Source of the DNA: an uncultured Bacteroidota bacterium
GTDB lineage: Bacteria > Bacteroidota > Ignavibacteria > UBA10030 > UBA8401
NCBI GenBank assembly: GCA_937920105.1
Contig: CALETH010000070.1
Location: 62,001 to 126,000 of the forward strand
Direction of reading: 5' to 3'
DNA length: 64,000 nt
Under the pieces are notes generated by a model that was not told the origin of the DNA, ran no database searches, and worked only from the letters and a program-made list of their open reading frames with translations. The position numbers were made by a program, and so were the translations under genes. Shown piece by piece: positions 8,007 to 17,741 of this stretch (the first letter of the stretch is position 1; each line of letters begins with the position of its first letter).

Positions 8007-8672
8007 ATGAAATACTTTTTTCTTCTCTCACTATTCTCTTCGCTTCCATTTTTAGGATGCAATAATGAAGCACCCACCTCACCACAAGAACCACAGCAAA
8101 ATGTAAGGGCAGAAAATTTTCCGCCCCAACAGAATTCAGAAATCCAACCCCAACAACAATCCATCATTATTTCTCAACCTTGGGATTGGACAAATAATGG
8201 TGGAAAAATAATTACTCAAAAAGAAGCAATACTATTAACCAATAACTATACCCACAGCATTGGAAGAATACAAAAAATATTTGTGAGTAGAACGCTTTTG
8301 GAAAGTGCTATGGATGGAAACGATGAGTATGGCGTAATATTTTATTTAGGAACAAAACGTACTGGAGAAATTACCGTTGTAAGTATTCCTGCAAATATCT
8401 ATGGAAAAAGAATTACCACCAGTACTGCAATAGGAAATGAAGGAGAATTTATTTCGTATGCAAGAGCACAGCAACTCACCCATAATTTCTCTTATAAAAT
8501 TGGAGATATTAATGGAAGAATGGCTTCAAAAGAGTTTATACGAAAAGTAATGGGAGAAAAAGGAGTTTACTTGCATTGTGCCTATAATACTGATAAAGAG
8601 TTTACTTTTGTCATTGAAGGAAATGAAACAAATAATTTTAAACTAGATGAAATGCCTCCACCATCTAAATAA
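8007..8672 (+). CDS. Lipoprotein with Gln/Pro-rich linker, unknown function
   Basis: The 221-residue protein has a clear lipoprotein signal (MKYFFLLSLFSSLPFLGC, lipidated Cys18). Residues 20-55 form a low-complexity linker rich in Gln and Pro, which probably spaces a globular domain (about 55-215) from the membrane. The globular part has two related sections, each containing a 'T.NY.H/T.NFSY.IG' segment (near 74 and near 154), which suggests an internal repeat. No known family is recognised. It has its own promoter and probably forms an operon with the membrane protein that starts 30 nt downstream. Confidence 0.65.
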   Translation: MKYFFLLSLFSSLPFLGCNNEAPTSPQEPQQNVRAENFPPQQNSEIQPQQQSIIISQPWDWTNNGGKIITQKEAILLTNNYTHSIGRIQKIFVSRTLLESAMDGNDEYGVIFYLGTKRTGEITVVSIPANIYGKRITTSTAIGNEGEFISYARAQQLTHNFSYKIGDINGRMASKEFIRKVMGEKGVYLHCAYNTDKEFTFVIEGNETNNFKLDEMPPPSK

Positions 8673-8701
8673 TTCTATTCCAATCATTCAAAGGAAAATC
8701 T

Positions 8702-9376
8702 ATGGAAACTATTCTACCGTATCTTATAGCAATTTGTATTAGTATCCTTTGTGGATTGTATGGAATGTACTATTCTACGCAAGGGATTCGTAAAGTTTAT
8801 GAGTTTAAAATAGATAGAAAAATATTTGTGTTTCTTTGTATCATCAGTGGAATTGTTGATACACTCAGTGTTATGATGTATTTCAAATACATTACACTAC
8901 CATCCCAACTTTCTTATTTTCCTTTTAATTTTTATCGTTTAGTACAACACATTTTTTTGTGCATGTTATATTCATACTGGCTTTCACCAATGGAAAAAAA
9001 ATATGCATACTATAATGCTATCGTGGCAATACCCTTATGGTCTTTTCCTAAAATTGTTGGATTGGAAAATTTTCATGCAATGGATTTAATGAGTGGACCT
9101 ATTTCTCATTTTTTACTTTTCTGTGCTAGCGTACATTTTCTTGGGAATCTTAATAATCGTACAATCCCACCTATCAAACCAGACCCACTTTATCAAATTG
9201 GCTCAGTAAATATCATTTATTTTGGAATGATGACAATAACATATTTGCTAATGAATTACAATCCTATTTATGTGAAATACATCTCTTTTCTCAATATTAT
9301 TCAAGATGTCTATTATATTTACGCTTTATATTTTTTCACACAAAAAACAAATTTTGAAATCCATGATTGGTTATAA
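8702..9376 (+). CDS. Multi-pass membrane protein, unknown function
   Basis: The 224-residue protein has about six to seven hydrophobic segments, and loops with few charged residues. The arrangement resembles the membrane-embedded sensor part of some signalling proteins, but no kinase or other output domain follows. No family is recognised. An AAAGGAAA ribosome binding site precedes the ATG. It lies between a lipoprotein gene and a small membrane-anchored coiled-coil gene, all in one direction and closely spaced. Confidence 0.6.
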   Translation: METILPYLIAICISILCGLYGMYYSTQGIRKVYEFKIDRKIFVFLCIISGIVDTLSVMMYFKYITLPSQLSYFPFNFYRLVQHIFLCMLYSYWLSPMEKKYAYYNAIVAIPLWSFPKIVGLENFHAMDLMSGPISHFLLFCASVHFLGNLNNRTIPPIKPDPLYQIGSVNIIYFGMMTITYLLMNYNPIYVKYISFLNIIQDVYYIYALYFFTQKTNFEIHDWL

Positions 9377-9397
9377 TTATTGGAAAGGAATTATTGT

Positions 9398-9655
9398 ATG
9401 TCAATACATTTTTTTATTTATCTTGCTATGGTTGTACTGGCAATTATAGTAAAAACAAAAGTCATTAGTGCCTTAAGTATGAAAAAACGAACAATGGTTG
9501 CTCATGCTCGTGAAGAACGAGAACAACAAAAAAATCTCAAAAACGAATTTCATCAAATTCAAGAACAAAGAGACACATTTAAAGATATCATTCTTGAAAA
9601 AAAAGAAGAAGACCACAAAGCCAGCAATTGGTGGAGAAGGATTTTGGGTGATTAA
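9398..9655 (+). CDS. Small membrane-anchored coiled-coil protein
   Basis: I start at the ATG at 9398, 8 nt after a strong GGAAAGGAA site; an earlier TTG at 9380 lacks one. The 85-residue product has one N-terminal membrane helix (about 3-22) and then a charged, heptad-like helix (about 30-75) with EEREQQKNLKNEF. It is the last gene of the small envelope operon and is followed by a strong terminator. The function is unknown. Confidence 0.55.
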   Translation: MSIHFFIYLAMVVLAIIVKTKVISALSMKKRTMVAHAREEREQQKNLKNEFHQIQEQRDTFKDIILEKKEEDHKASNWWRRILGD

Positions 9656-9701
9656 TACACCAACAAAATATTAGTTTTTAGTAAAAAAAATATGTAATTT
9701 T

Positions 9702-9737
9702 AAAAACCCTTCAAGGAAAACTTCTTGAAGGGTTTTT
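9702..9737 (+). terminator. Rho-independent terminator
   Basis: A perfect 14-bp stem pairs AAAAACCCTTCAAG (9702-9715) with CTTGAAGGGTTTTT (9724-9737) around an 8-nt loop. The T run is part of the stem and continues beyond it. It separates the small membrane operon from the DUF3467 gene. Confidence 0.85.
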
Positions 9738-9771
9738 ATTTCATAAAATCAATTTATTATAAGGCACAATC

Positions 9772-10101
9772 ATGAGTAACAATAATCCGCAACAAGGACA
9801 GCAAATTAATATAGAACTCGGAGAAAAAGAAGCCGAAGGAATTTATTCTAATCTCGCCATTATCACACACTCACCAGCAGAATTTGTGATAGATTTTACC
9901 CGCATACTTCCCGGAGTTCCTAAAGCAAAAGTATTTTCGAGAATTATTATGACGCCACAACATGCAAAACTTTTTCTTAACGCATTACGAGATAATGTAG
10001 AAAAGTTTGAAGAAAAATATGGTGAAATAAAAATCAGCGGAGAAAACCAGCAAAATCCATTTGGTTTTCAAATCCAACAAAAAAGTGAAAAAGTGAACTA
10101 A
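9772..10101 (+). CDS. DUF3467 family protein
   Basis: The 109-residue protein matches the DUF3467 pattern: a strand with YSNLAIITHSPAEFVIDFTR, then RIIMTPQHAKLFLNALRDNV, and a C-terminal acidic helix. The family is widespread in bacteria and archaea and its molecular role is not established. The N-terminus is a short Asn/Gln-rich tail, a usual feature. It stands alone between a terminator and the duplicated lipoprotein unit. Confidence 0.85.
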   Translation: MSNNNPQQGQQINIELGEKEAEGIYSNLAIITHSPAEFVIDFTRILPGVPKAKVFSRIIMTPQHAKLFLNALRDNVEKFEEKYGEIKISGENQQNPFGFQIQQKSEKVN

Positions 10102-10209
10102 AGTATTTTGTGATACTCATCACAATATGGAAATTATACATTGTAATTTCAGCACAATTCTTGTACCATACATCACAATAATTATTGTTTATTCATTAAC
10201 CATCGTACT

Positions 10210-12306
10210 ATGTTTTCATTGTTAAAAAAATTTCCCCAAAAAAAACAAATATTTTTTCTTTTTATTGTGATAGTAGTAACAATTTTTAGTTCTTTTCATT
10301 GCATTAAAACACCACTTGAACCAGTTGCACCTACTTGGGATGTTCCACTTACATTTCGAGTGATAGATAAAACTTATTCAGTTCAAGAATTATTAGATAA
10401 AGGGACAGATTTTGACACCACTTCTACAGGAGAAGTAATATATCATCCTGGAACTCCACATGCAGACCCAACTCCAATTACATTTCCAGACTTAAATCCT
10501 TTACCAGGAAAAGTTATTAATAGATTAGACCTTGTTCCACTCAACATTCCTACAATACCAATAATAGAATTTTCATTTCAAAATCTTGCAGGGCAACCAC
10601 CCCCACCCATTGCTTGGAGTGGTGGCGAACAAACCTTTTCTCATACACAAACAATCGTTGGTGATACCAGTTCTTATGAATACATAGTTTTTAAAGAAGG
10701 AAGAATAAATCTTACAGTGACTAATACATCAAAAACTGTTTCTCTTCCTTTGGCAGGAACAACAATGTATTCTATTTTACAAATAATATTTTCTGTTCAG
10801 ACGGTAAATATGAATGGAAAAACTATAAACCCTCAAGCAAAAATTTCTTTTACAATTTCTATTGATGGTGGTATAGAAAATACCTCTGCAACATTACAGG
10901 CAGCAAAATTACAACTCTTTAGTGATTACCCATTAATAAATCTCAGTGACTCAATTCATATTCTTGATGACTCTACATTTCTTAAACGAGCAGAGTTCCG
11001 TTCTGGTTCTTTTGATGTAAAAATTACCAATTACATTCCAACAGATATTGTTTTATCATTTTCTTCTAAAGAATTTACCGAAAAATCTACCGGAAAAAAT
11101 CTTAGATTGAAAGATGGTTTTGGTGTTCCACAAGATACAATTATGATTCCATCTCGAACAACCTATCAACAACGAGTGAATCTCCCTGAGTATGTTTTTC
11201 AATCCCAAGAAAAACTTGGAAATGATACAATTCCAATTGATTATGTTCGCTTCTATTCCTATCTCAAAACATTGATTAAAAATAATGATAAAGTTCTCAT
11301 TACTGAAGAGGATTCTCTTGTTGTAGAAATTATTCCTGCAGAATTTCCATACATTGTAGATAATATTGTAGGAAAGATGAAACCTACACTTTTTGATTTA
11401 AGTGATACCGTTGTTGCAGATTTAGGAAAATTAGGAGAAAAAATTACAGCAGATAGCATCACCTTTGAAAATATTTCTGCAGTAATCAAAATGCACTCAC
11501 CAAGTTATTTTCCTGCAGATGTACAATTCACCATAGTTGCCCAACATCAAGGCATTAATGGAAACACTATTTTAAAATCTCCAGCAGGTAATGGTGGATT
11601 AAATGATAGTTATCGATTGATAGAAGGTGATACTACAATTATTGTTCTTGATAAAAATAATAGCACTATTGATAAATTTTTCTCACAATTTTTTACTGGA
11701 GGAAAAATTTCTCTTCCCGATAAATTTTTAGTGTACGCAAATGCCACAATTTTTCCGCAAGATTTATATGCAAATCCATTGTTAGTTGGTCATCTTCGCA
11801 ATGGTGATAGTATTTATACAACGGTAGAATTTACGGTTCCTATGCGTGTTGGTGTAAGTAATGGTTCTTACAGAGATACAGTCTCGTTTGACCCGGACAT
11901 AAGTTCTTCTATCAAAGAAGGAAAAATGGATTTTTATTTTGAAAATAAGTTTCCTTCAGATTTTGATTTTTCTGTACAATTTTTTAAAGCATTACAAGGT
12001 GATATTACAAAACCAGATACAAGAGAAGTAATTCTTTCATTTCCTCAAAAAGTGAATGACCCTAAAGTGTACCCACCAATCAGCGTTAAAGCAGATGTTA
12101 CACCAGAACGAAAAGGTGTAAAGGGATATACTTATACAACACTCACTCGGGAAGAAACAGAAAAACTACTTTCTGCTCGTTTTATGATACTAGATTTTAA
12201 AATGAAAACAGTTGGTAATGGACCACCAGTAAAATTTACTAAAGTAGATAAATTAAGAATTAAGTCGATTGTTTATTTAAAATATTTAGTAAAATCAGAA
12301 CAATGA
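10210..12306 (+). CDS. Large lipoprotein-like surface or periplasmic protein, copy 1
   Basis: The 698-residue protein has a basic N-terminus, a hydrophobic segment and then FSSFHCIKT, which looks like a relaxed lipobox with Cys31. The rest is predicted to be beta-rich. No family is recognised. It is a paralogue of the protein at 13885-16086, with long shared segments such as KFFSQFFTGGKISLPDKFL. Compared with that copy it lacks about 39 residues after LTVTN. Its stop overlaps the start of the outer-membrane protein gene by 4 nt (ATGA), so the two are translationally coupled and probably act together. Confidence 0.65.
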   Translation: MFSLLKKFPQKKQIFFLFIVIVVTIFSSFHCIKTPLEPVAPTWDVPLTFRVIDKTYSVQELLDKGTDFDTTSTGEVIYHPGTPHADPTPITFPDLNPLPGKVINRLDLVPLNIPTIPIIEFSFQNLAGQPPPPIAWSGGEQTFSHTQTIVGDTSSYEYIVFKEGRINLTVTNTSKTVSLPLAGTTMYSILQIIFSVQTVNMNGKTINPQAKISFTISIDGGIENTSATLQAAKLQLFSDYPLINLSDSIHILDDSTFLKRAEFRSGSFDVKITNYIPTDIVLSFSSKEFTEKSTGKNLRLKDGFGVPQDTIMIPSRTTYQQRVNLPEYVFQSQEKLGNDTIPIDYVRFYSYLKTLIKNNDKVLITEEDSLVVEIIPAEFPYIVDNIVGKMKPTLFDLSDTVVADLGKLGEKITADSITFENISAVIKMHSPSYFPADVQFTIVAQHQGINGNTILKSPAGNGGLNDSYRLIEGDTTIIVLDKNNSTIDKFFSQFFTGGKISLPDKFLVYANATIFPQDLYANPLLVGHLRNGDSIYTTVEFTVPMRVGVSNGSYRDTVSFDPDISSSIKEGKMDFYFENKFPSDFDFSVQFFKALQGDITKPDTREVILSFPQKVNDPKVYPPISVKADVTPERKGVKGYTYTTLTREETEKLLSARFMILDFKMKTVGNGPPVKFTKVDKLRIKSIVYLKYLVKSEQ

Positions 12307-13724
12307 AGCAAAAAATAACATTTTATATTTGTTGTGTAATAATATTTCCTTCTTTAATATTTGCCAATCAAAATTCATCACCGCGTCTAATGGGAACAGC
12401 ACGAACGTTTACTGCCCTTTCTCGCGGACTTGATGCTATGGGAACAAACCCTGCCAACCTTGCCTTAGATGATAGAGGAAGCACGGTAACCTTTCATTTT
12501 CTACCATTAGGCTTTCGAGTGGGCAGTGATATTTTTAGATATGATGTCTACAATAAATACTTTACTGGTACCGGAGAAAAAGATAGCACGGGAAAACGTT
12601 CTTCATATATTCTTTCTGATGAAGATAAATCTGTTTTGAAAGATGAAATATTATATGACAACGTTTCTTTTACACAAGCCAATGCAGAAATTAATTTTTT
12701 CGGATTAAATGTACAAAGCGGAGATTTTGGGATTGGATTTTCTGTCCAAGAAAGAATAGGAGCAAATCTTAATTTAGATAAAGGTTATATAGATATTGTA
12801 TTTTCTGGTTTAGATAGTATAAGTTCTAACCATAGTCTCAGCCGAACACTTATAAGAGCTTCGTGGCTGCGAGAATATAATTTTTCTACTGCTTATAATC
12901 TTACCACAGAATCCGAAACATTTCCTAAACTTGCACTTGGTGTAGGAGTAAAGTACATACAAGGATTTGCCTATTTTGGTACACAATACTTTGCCGGAAA
13001 TATTATCCATACAGTTAATAATCCTCAAGATACTATTACAGATATTAATAATGTAAGTTCTTCTGTGCAAGGAAATCTTCGTGTATTACAATTTCGTTCT
13101 GGAATTTCTTTAGATGGCATAAGAGGACCATTTCCTACTCCTGCGGGTAAAGGTATAGGAATAGATATTGGAATTACTGCAAAAGTTGAAGATGCATTTT
13201 ATGTTGCTGCAAGCCTTGTAGATATAGGAAGAATAAAGTGGGAAAAAAATCCTAAAGTATTTAAAGTAGAAGGAGATTTTTATTTTGATGGGAATCTTTT
13301 TGAACAAGTCGACAGCCTTCAAAATTTTTTCAAAGGAGAAGAACGAGATACAACCACATTTTTTTCTTTTCTTCCTACCGCCTTACATCTTGGAGGAATG
13401 TGGTCTGTTCACAAAAGTACAGAAGATTTTTCTGGTGAACTTACGCTTGCAATGGATGTTCATATTGGATTTAATGATGAACCGGGAAATTCCAGAGTGC
13501 CAAGAATTTCTTTTGGTGCAGAGTATATTCCAATAGGTTTTTTTGCCTTACGAACAGGTTTTCTTTTTGGAGGAAGAGAACGTTTCAACTGGTCAATAGG
13601 AACAGGGCTTCGTTTTGGAAATACATTTGATATAGATATTGCAACAGAAAATATAGGAATACTACTTAATCCTAACAGTTTTCATAGTGCTTCCATAAGT
13701 TTAGGAATGCGTTGGAGGATATAA
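12303..13724 (+). CDS. DUF5723-like outer-membrane beta-barrel protein, copy 1
   Basis: The 473-residue protein has a signal peptide ending in IFA, then NQNSSPRLMGTARTFTALSRG and GTNPANLALDDRGSTVTF. The 'NPANL' motif after the N-terminal segment is typical of the FadL/PorV-like and DUF5723 barrels of Bacteroidota and Chlorobiota. The rest shows the alternating pattern and aromatic girdles of a beta-barrel, and it ends with GMRWRI, an outer-membrane insertion-type C-terminus. Such proteins are thought to transport small molecules or to anchor secreted proteins. It is coupled to the lipoprotein gene before it. Confidence 0.75.
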   Translation: MKQKITFYICCVIIFPSLIFANQNSSPRLMGTARTFTALSRGLDAMGTNPANLALDDRGSTVTFHFLPLGFRVGSDIFRYDVYNKYFTGTGEKDSTGKRSSYILSDEDKSVLKDEILYDNVSFTQANAEINFFGLNVQSGDFGIGFSVQERIGANLNLDKGYIDIVFSGLDSISSNHSLSRTLIRASWLREYNFSTAYNLTTESETFPKLALGVGVKYIQGFAYFGTQYFAGNIIHTVNNPQDTITDINNVSSSVQGNLRVLQFRSGISLDGIRGPFPTPAGKGIGIDIGITAKVEDAFYVAASLVDIGRIKWEKNPKVFKVEGDFYFDGNLFEQVDSLQNFFKGEERDTTTFFSFLPTALHLGGMWSVHKSTEDFSGELTLAMDVHIGFNDEPGNSRVPRISFGAEYIPIGFFALRTGFLFGGRERFNWSIGTGLRFGNTFDIDIATENIGILLNPNSFHSASISLGMRWRI

Positions 13725-13884
13725 AAAGATGAAAAAATAAACCAAGTGTTTAATAATAAGCCACTTATTTGTGTGATGATTATTATAACGTTGAAATTTG
13801 TACAATTTGTGCGTTATAAGTTTGGCATAATTCTTGTCATATACATCACTATAAATAAGAATTTATTCATTAGCCGCTTTTTTT

Positions 13885-16086
13885 ATGTTTTCATTATTAA
13901 AAACTTCGTTCAGAAAAAAACAGAAACATTTTCTGTTGGTTGTAATACCATTAATAATTTCAACCTCTTTTCACTGCATTAAAACACCGCTGGAACCAAT
14001 TCTACCAACATGGGATGTTCCGCTCTCATTTCAAGTAATAGATAAAACCTATTCAGTTCAAGAACTATTAGATAAAGATACAAATTTTTATACTGTACCT
14101 ACTGGAGAAGTAGTGTATCATCCCGAAACACCAAAAACAAGTCCAACACCAATAACATTCCCGAATGTAAATCCTTTCCCAGGAAAAATCGTTAACAAAT
14201 TAGATTTAGTTCCATTTAACATTCCTGCAATACAAACACTGGGATTTTCATTTCAAGACCTTGTAGATAAAGCACCACCCACAACTCCATGGGTTGGTGG
14301 AGAACAAACATTTTCTCACACACAAACAATTATTAGTGATACCAATGCTTATGAGTATATCAATTTTAAAGAAGGAAGAATAAATCTTACAGTTACTAAT
14401 GCCTTTAACTTTGATATAGATTTTTCACAAGTTTCTCCTAATAATGGAGTTGTTATAAAAAATGAATCAGACCAATCTATAGTGGGATTTTTTGATGTGG
14501 GACAAGTTTCGGCAAATACTTCAAAAACAGTTTCTGTTTCCTTAACAGGGAAAACAATGTACGCAGTTTTACAAGTAGCATTTTCTGCAAAAACATTGAA
14601 CCTTAATGGAAAAAAAATAGATTCACAAGCAAAACTTTCTTTTGCAACTTCTATTGATGGAGGAACGCAAAATACTTCTGCAAAAGTACACGCCGCAAAA
14701 GTACAGTTAGTAAATAATTTTCCATCAGTAAATTTTAGTGATTCCCATACTCTTGATTCTGCATTTCTTAAACGAGCAGAATTTCGTTCCGGCTCTTTTG
14801 ATATAAAAATCACCAGTCATATTCCTGTAGATATTGTCTTATCATTTTCTTCAAAAGAATTTATTGAAAAATCTACTGGAAAAAGTTTTAGATTAAAAGA
14901 TAACTTTGGTATCCCTCAAGATTCAATTACAATTCCAGCAGGTACAACCTATCAACAACGAATGAATATTTCTGATTATGTTATTCAATCCCAAGAAAAA
15001 TTCGGTAACGATACTCTTCCAGTTGATAACATTAGTTTTTATTCAAACTTCAAAACCATCATAAAAAATAACGAAAAAATACTTATCAGCGAAGAAGACT
15101 CTCTTACTGTAGAAATTATCCCAGTAGAATTTCCCTATGTTCTTGATAACATTGTGGGAAAACTAAAACCTACAATTTTTGATTTAAGTGATACTGTTGA
15201 TGTAAACTTAGGAAAATTGGGAGAAAAAATAACGGTAGATAGTATCACCTTTGAAAACATTTCTACAGTGATAAAAATGTACTCACCAAGTTCTTTTCCA
15301 GCAGATGTACAATTTACCATAGTTGCTCAACATCAAGGAATGAATGGAAATGTTGTTCTTAAATCTCCATCAGGTAATGGCGGATTAAATGGTGCTTATC
15401 GGTTGGTAGAAGGTGATACTACCACAATTGTTTTAAATAAAAATAATAGCACTATTGACAAATTTTTCTCACAATTTTTTACTGGAGGAAAAATTTCTCT
15501 TCCCGATAAATTTTTAATATATGCTAATGCTACAGTTTTTCCACAAGATATTTACACAAATCCATCAACTGTTGGGTATCTTCACAATGGCGATAGCATT
15601 TATACAACATTAGAATTTGCAATTCCCATAAATGTTGGTATAAGCAATGCTTCATATAGAGATACAGTATCCTTTGACCCCGAAATCAGTTCTTCTATCA
15701 AAGAAGGAAAAATAGATTTTTATTTTGAAAATAAATTTCCCTTTGAGTTTGATTTTTCTTTACGCTTTTTTAAAGCACAACAAAATGATAGCACAAAACC
15801 CGATACAAAAGAAGTAGTTCTTTCATTTCCTCAAAAAATAAATGACCCCAAAGTCTATCCTGCACTTGGTGTTAAAGGAGACACTACACCAGAACGAAAA
15901 GGTATGAAAGGATATACGTACGTCAATCTTACTTTAGAAGAAGCAAAAAAACTAACTTCTGCCCGTTTTATGGCATTAGATTTTAGAATGAAAACCGTTG
16001 GTAATGGACCACCAGTTAAATTTACTAAAGTAGATAAGTTAAGAATTAAAGCAATTGCTAATCTTAAATATGAAGTAAAACAATAA
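13885..16086 (+). CDS. Large lipoprotein-like protein, copy 2
   Basis: The 733-residue paralogue of the protein at 10210-12306 has the same N-terminal layout (hydrophobic segment, then STSFHCIKT) and is colinear over its full length. It contains the segment of about 39 residues (AFNFDIDFSQVSPNNG onward) that copy 1 lacks. Substitutions are spread along the whole length, so the duplication is not recent. The 60-70 bp before the two starts are also similar, so both copies may be controlled alike. No function can be named. Confidence 0.65.
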   Translation: MFSLLKTSFRKKQKHFLLVVIPLIISTSFHCIKTPLEPILPTWDVPLSFQVIDKTYSVQELLDKDTNFYTVPTGEVVYHPETPKTSPTPITFPNVNPFPGKIVNKLDLVPFNIPAIQTLGFSFQDLVDKAPPTTPWVGGEQTFSHTQTIISDTNAYEYINFKEGRINLTVTNAFNFDIDFSQVSPNNGVVIKNESDQSIVGFFDVGQVSANTSKTVSVSLTGKTMYAVLQVAFSAKTLNLNGKKIDSQAKLSFATSIDGGTQNTSAKVHAAKVQLVNNFPSVNFSDSHTLDSAFLKRAEFRSGSFDIKITSHIPVDIVLSFSSKEFIEKSTGKSFRLKDNFGIPQDSITIPAGTTYQQRMNISDYVIQSQEKFGNDTLPVDNISFYSNFKTIIKNNEKILISEEDSLTVEIIPVEFPYVLDNIVGKLKPTIFDLSDTVDVNLGKLGEKITVDSITFENISTVIKMYSPSSFPADVQFTIVAQHQGMNGNVVLKSPSGNGGLNGAYRLVEGDTTTIVLNKNNSTIDKFFSQFFTGGKISLPDKFLIYANATVFPQDIYTNPSTVGYLHNGDSIYTTLEFAIPINVGISNASYRDTVSFDPEISSSIKEGKIDFYFENKFPFEFDFSLRFFKAQQNDSTKPDTKEVVLSFPQKINDPKVYPALGVKGDTTPERKGMKGYTYVNLTLEEAKKLTSARFMALDFRMKTVGNGPPVKFTKVDKLRIKAIANLKYEVKQ

Positions 16087-16094
16087 TAATACTT

Positions 16095-17519
16095 ATGAAA
16101 ACAATATTACTACATCTCGCTTATTTTACGATTGCATTTTTCTCTTTATCAAATGCTAATCAAAATTCATCACCACGCTTAATGGGAACAGCACGTACAT
16201 TTACCGCTCTCTCTCGCGGACTTGATGCCATAGGAACAAACCCCGCCAATCTTTCTTTAGATGATAGAGGAAGTACAGTAACATTTCAACTCCTCCCTTT
16301 GGGAATAAACATCAGCAGCGATTTTACCTACGGCTTTTACAATAAATATTTTGTTGGAGTAGAAAGCGATAGCAATGGAGGAAAACGTACACCGTTATTT
16401 CTTTCTGAAGAAGATAAAAAAAACTTAACCGATGAAGTATTTTTTAATGATGTTTCTTATACACGAGTCAATGCAGAAATTAATTTTTTTGGATTGAATG
16501 TACAGAGTGGGGGTTTTGGTGTTGGAGTTTTAATCCGAGAACGATTAGACGCAAAAATAAATTTAGATAAGGATTATTTCAACCTTGTTTTTGCTGGCTT
16601 AGATACAGCAAAATCAGAATACAGTTTTAATAATACAATGATGAAAGCATCATGGTTGCGAGAATATAATTTTTCTACGGCATATAATATTACAATACCA
16701 TCTGAAACATTTCCCAATATTGCACTTGGTGTAGGAGTAAAGTACATACAAGGTTTTGCCTATTTTGGTACGCAATATTTTTCTGGAAATATTACTCAAA
16801 CCATTACTAATCCTCAAGATACTAGTATAGATATAAATAATGTTGGTGCTTCCATAAAAGGAAATCTTCATGCACTACAACTTCGCTCCGGAATTTCCCA
16901 AACAGAATTAGAATCCATGAATCCACTTCCCACCCCCGCTGGTAAAGGTATAGGAATAGATATTGGAATTACGGCAAAAATTAAAAAAGCATTCTATGTT
17001 TCTGCAAGTATTATAGATATAGGAAAAATACAGTGGGAAAAAAATACAAAAGCATTCATAGCAGAAGGAGAATTTAATTTTGAAGGAAGTATCTTTGAAC
17101 AAGTAGATAGTCTTAAAAAATTTTTCAAAGGAGAACAAAAAGATACCACAGCATTTTTTTCCTCACTTCCTACGGCGTTACATCTTGGAACAATGTGGGC
17201 TGTTCACAACAGCGTAGAAAGTTTTCCTGGTAAATTTACATTAGCAGCAGATGCTCATTTTGGATTTAATGATGAACCGGGAAATTCTAAAATTGCAAAA
17301 ATTTCTTTTGGTGCAGAATATCTTCCTATAGATTTTTTTGCTTTGCGAACAGGAATTCTTTTGGGAGGTAGAGAACGTTTCAATTGGTCCGTAGGAGTAG
17401 GATTACATTTTGGAAATGCAGTTGATATTGATGTTGCAACAGAAAACATAGGTATACTACTCAATCCTGATGATTTTCGTAGTCTTTCATTAATATTTGG
17501 AATACGTTGGAGGATATAA
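16095..17519 (+). CDS. DUF5723-like outer-membrane beta-barrel protein, copy 2
   Basis: The 474-residue protein is the paralogue of the barrel at 12303-13724. The signal peptide ends near SNA, followed by NQNSSPRLMGTARTFTALSRG, identical to copy 1, and by GTNPANLSLDDRGSTVTF. The C-terminus is GIRWRI. Differences concentrate in segments that would be loops, for example after the NKYF stretch and before PTPAGKGIGIDIGITAK. It begins 8 nt after the copy 2 lipoprotein gene, so gene order and pairing are kept in both copies. Confidence 0.75.
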   Translation: MKTILLHLAYFTIAFFSLSNANQNSSPRLMGTARTFTALSRGLDAIGTNPANLSLDDRGSTVTFQLLPLGINISSDFTYGFYNKYFVGVESDSNGGKRTPLFLSEEDKKNLTDEVFFNDVSYTRVNAEINFFGLNVQSGGFGVGVLIRERLDAKINLDKDYFNLVFAGLDTAKSEYSFNNTMMKASWLREYNFSTAYNITIPSETFPNIALGVGVKYIQGFAYFGTQYFSGNITQTITNPQDTSIDINNVGASIKGNLHALQLRSGISQTELESMNPLPTPAGKGIGIDIGITAKIKKAFYVSASIIDIGKIQWEKNTKAFIAEGEFNFEGSIFEQVDSLKKFFKGEQKDTTAFFSSLPTALHLGTMWAVHNSVESFPGKFTLAADAHFGFNDEPGNSKIAKISFGAEYLPIDFFALRTGILLGGRERFNWSVGVGLHFGNAVDIDVATENIGILLNPDDFRSLSLIFGIRWRI

Positions 17520-17570
17520 GTTAAAAATCAGAATGTAGAATTCATAAGTGAGAATGGATAAATTTATAAA

Positions 17571-17620
17571 GTCCCCTCTTAAGCGATGGACTTTGCGAAA
17601 GCGAGAGGGGATTTAGGGGT
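17571..17620. repeat. GC-rich palindromic intergenic element
   Basis: CCCCTCT at 17573-17579 pairs with AGAGGGG at 17604-17610, with a loop containing GCGATGGACTTTGCGAAAGC. It stands out by base composition from the AT-rich surroundings and is followed by ATTTAGGGGTGTGTC. It looks like a copy of a dispersed repeat; no second copy is in the window. Confidence 0.45.
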
Positions 17621-17672
17621 GTGTCAAAACAAATAATTAAGTTGTGTTTGTCAGTGAAATTTATAGTAAGTC

Positions 17673-17701
17673 TTGACAAACAACAAATCTTAAAGTATAT
17701 T
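17673..17701 (+). promoter_or_regulatory. Sigma-70 type promoter for the DUF6580 gene
   Basis: TTGACA at 17673-17678 and TATATT at 17696-17701 are separated by 17 bp. The start codon follows 40 bp downstream with an AAGGAA ribosome binding site. No cobalamin box lies before this gene, so it has a promoter independent of the riboswitch further on. Confidence 0.65.
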
Positions 17702-17741
17702 TTAACCCCAACCATTCACATTTCATCGTAAGGAAAAATTT

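Noticed and set aside
13746..13982. A 78-residue ORF before the second lipoprotein copy
   Set aside because: It overlaps the upstream control region and the signal-peptide part of the real gene in another frame, and the first unit has no equivalent.
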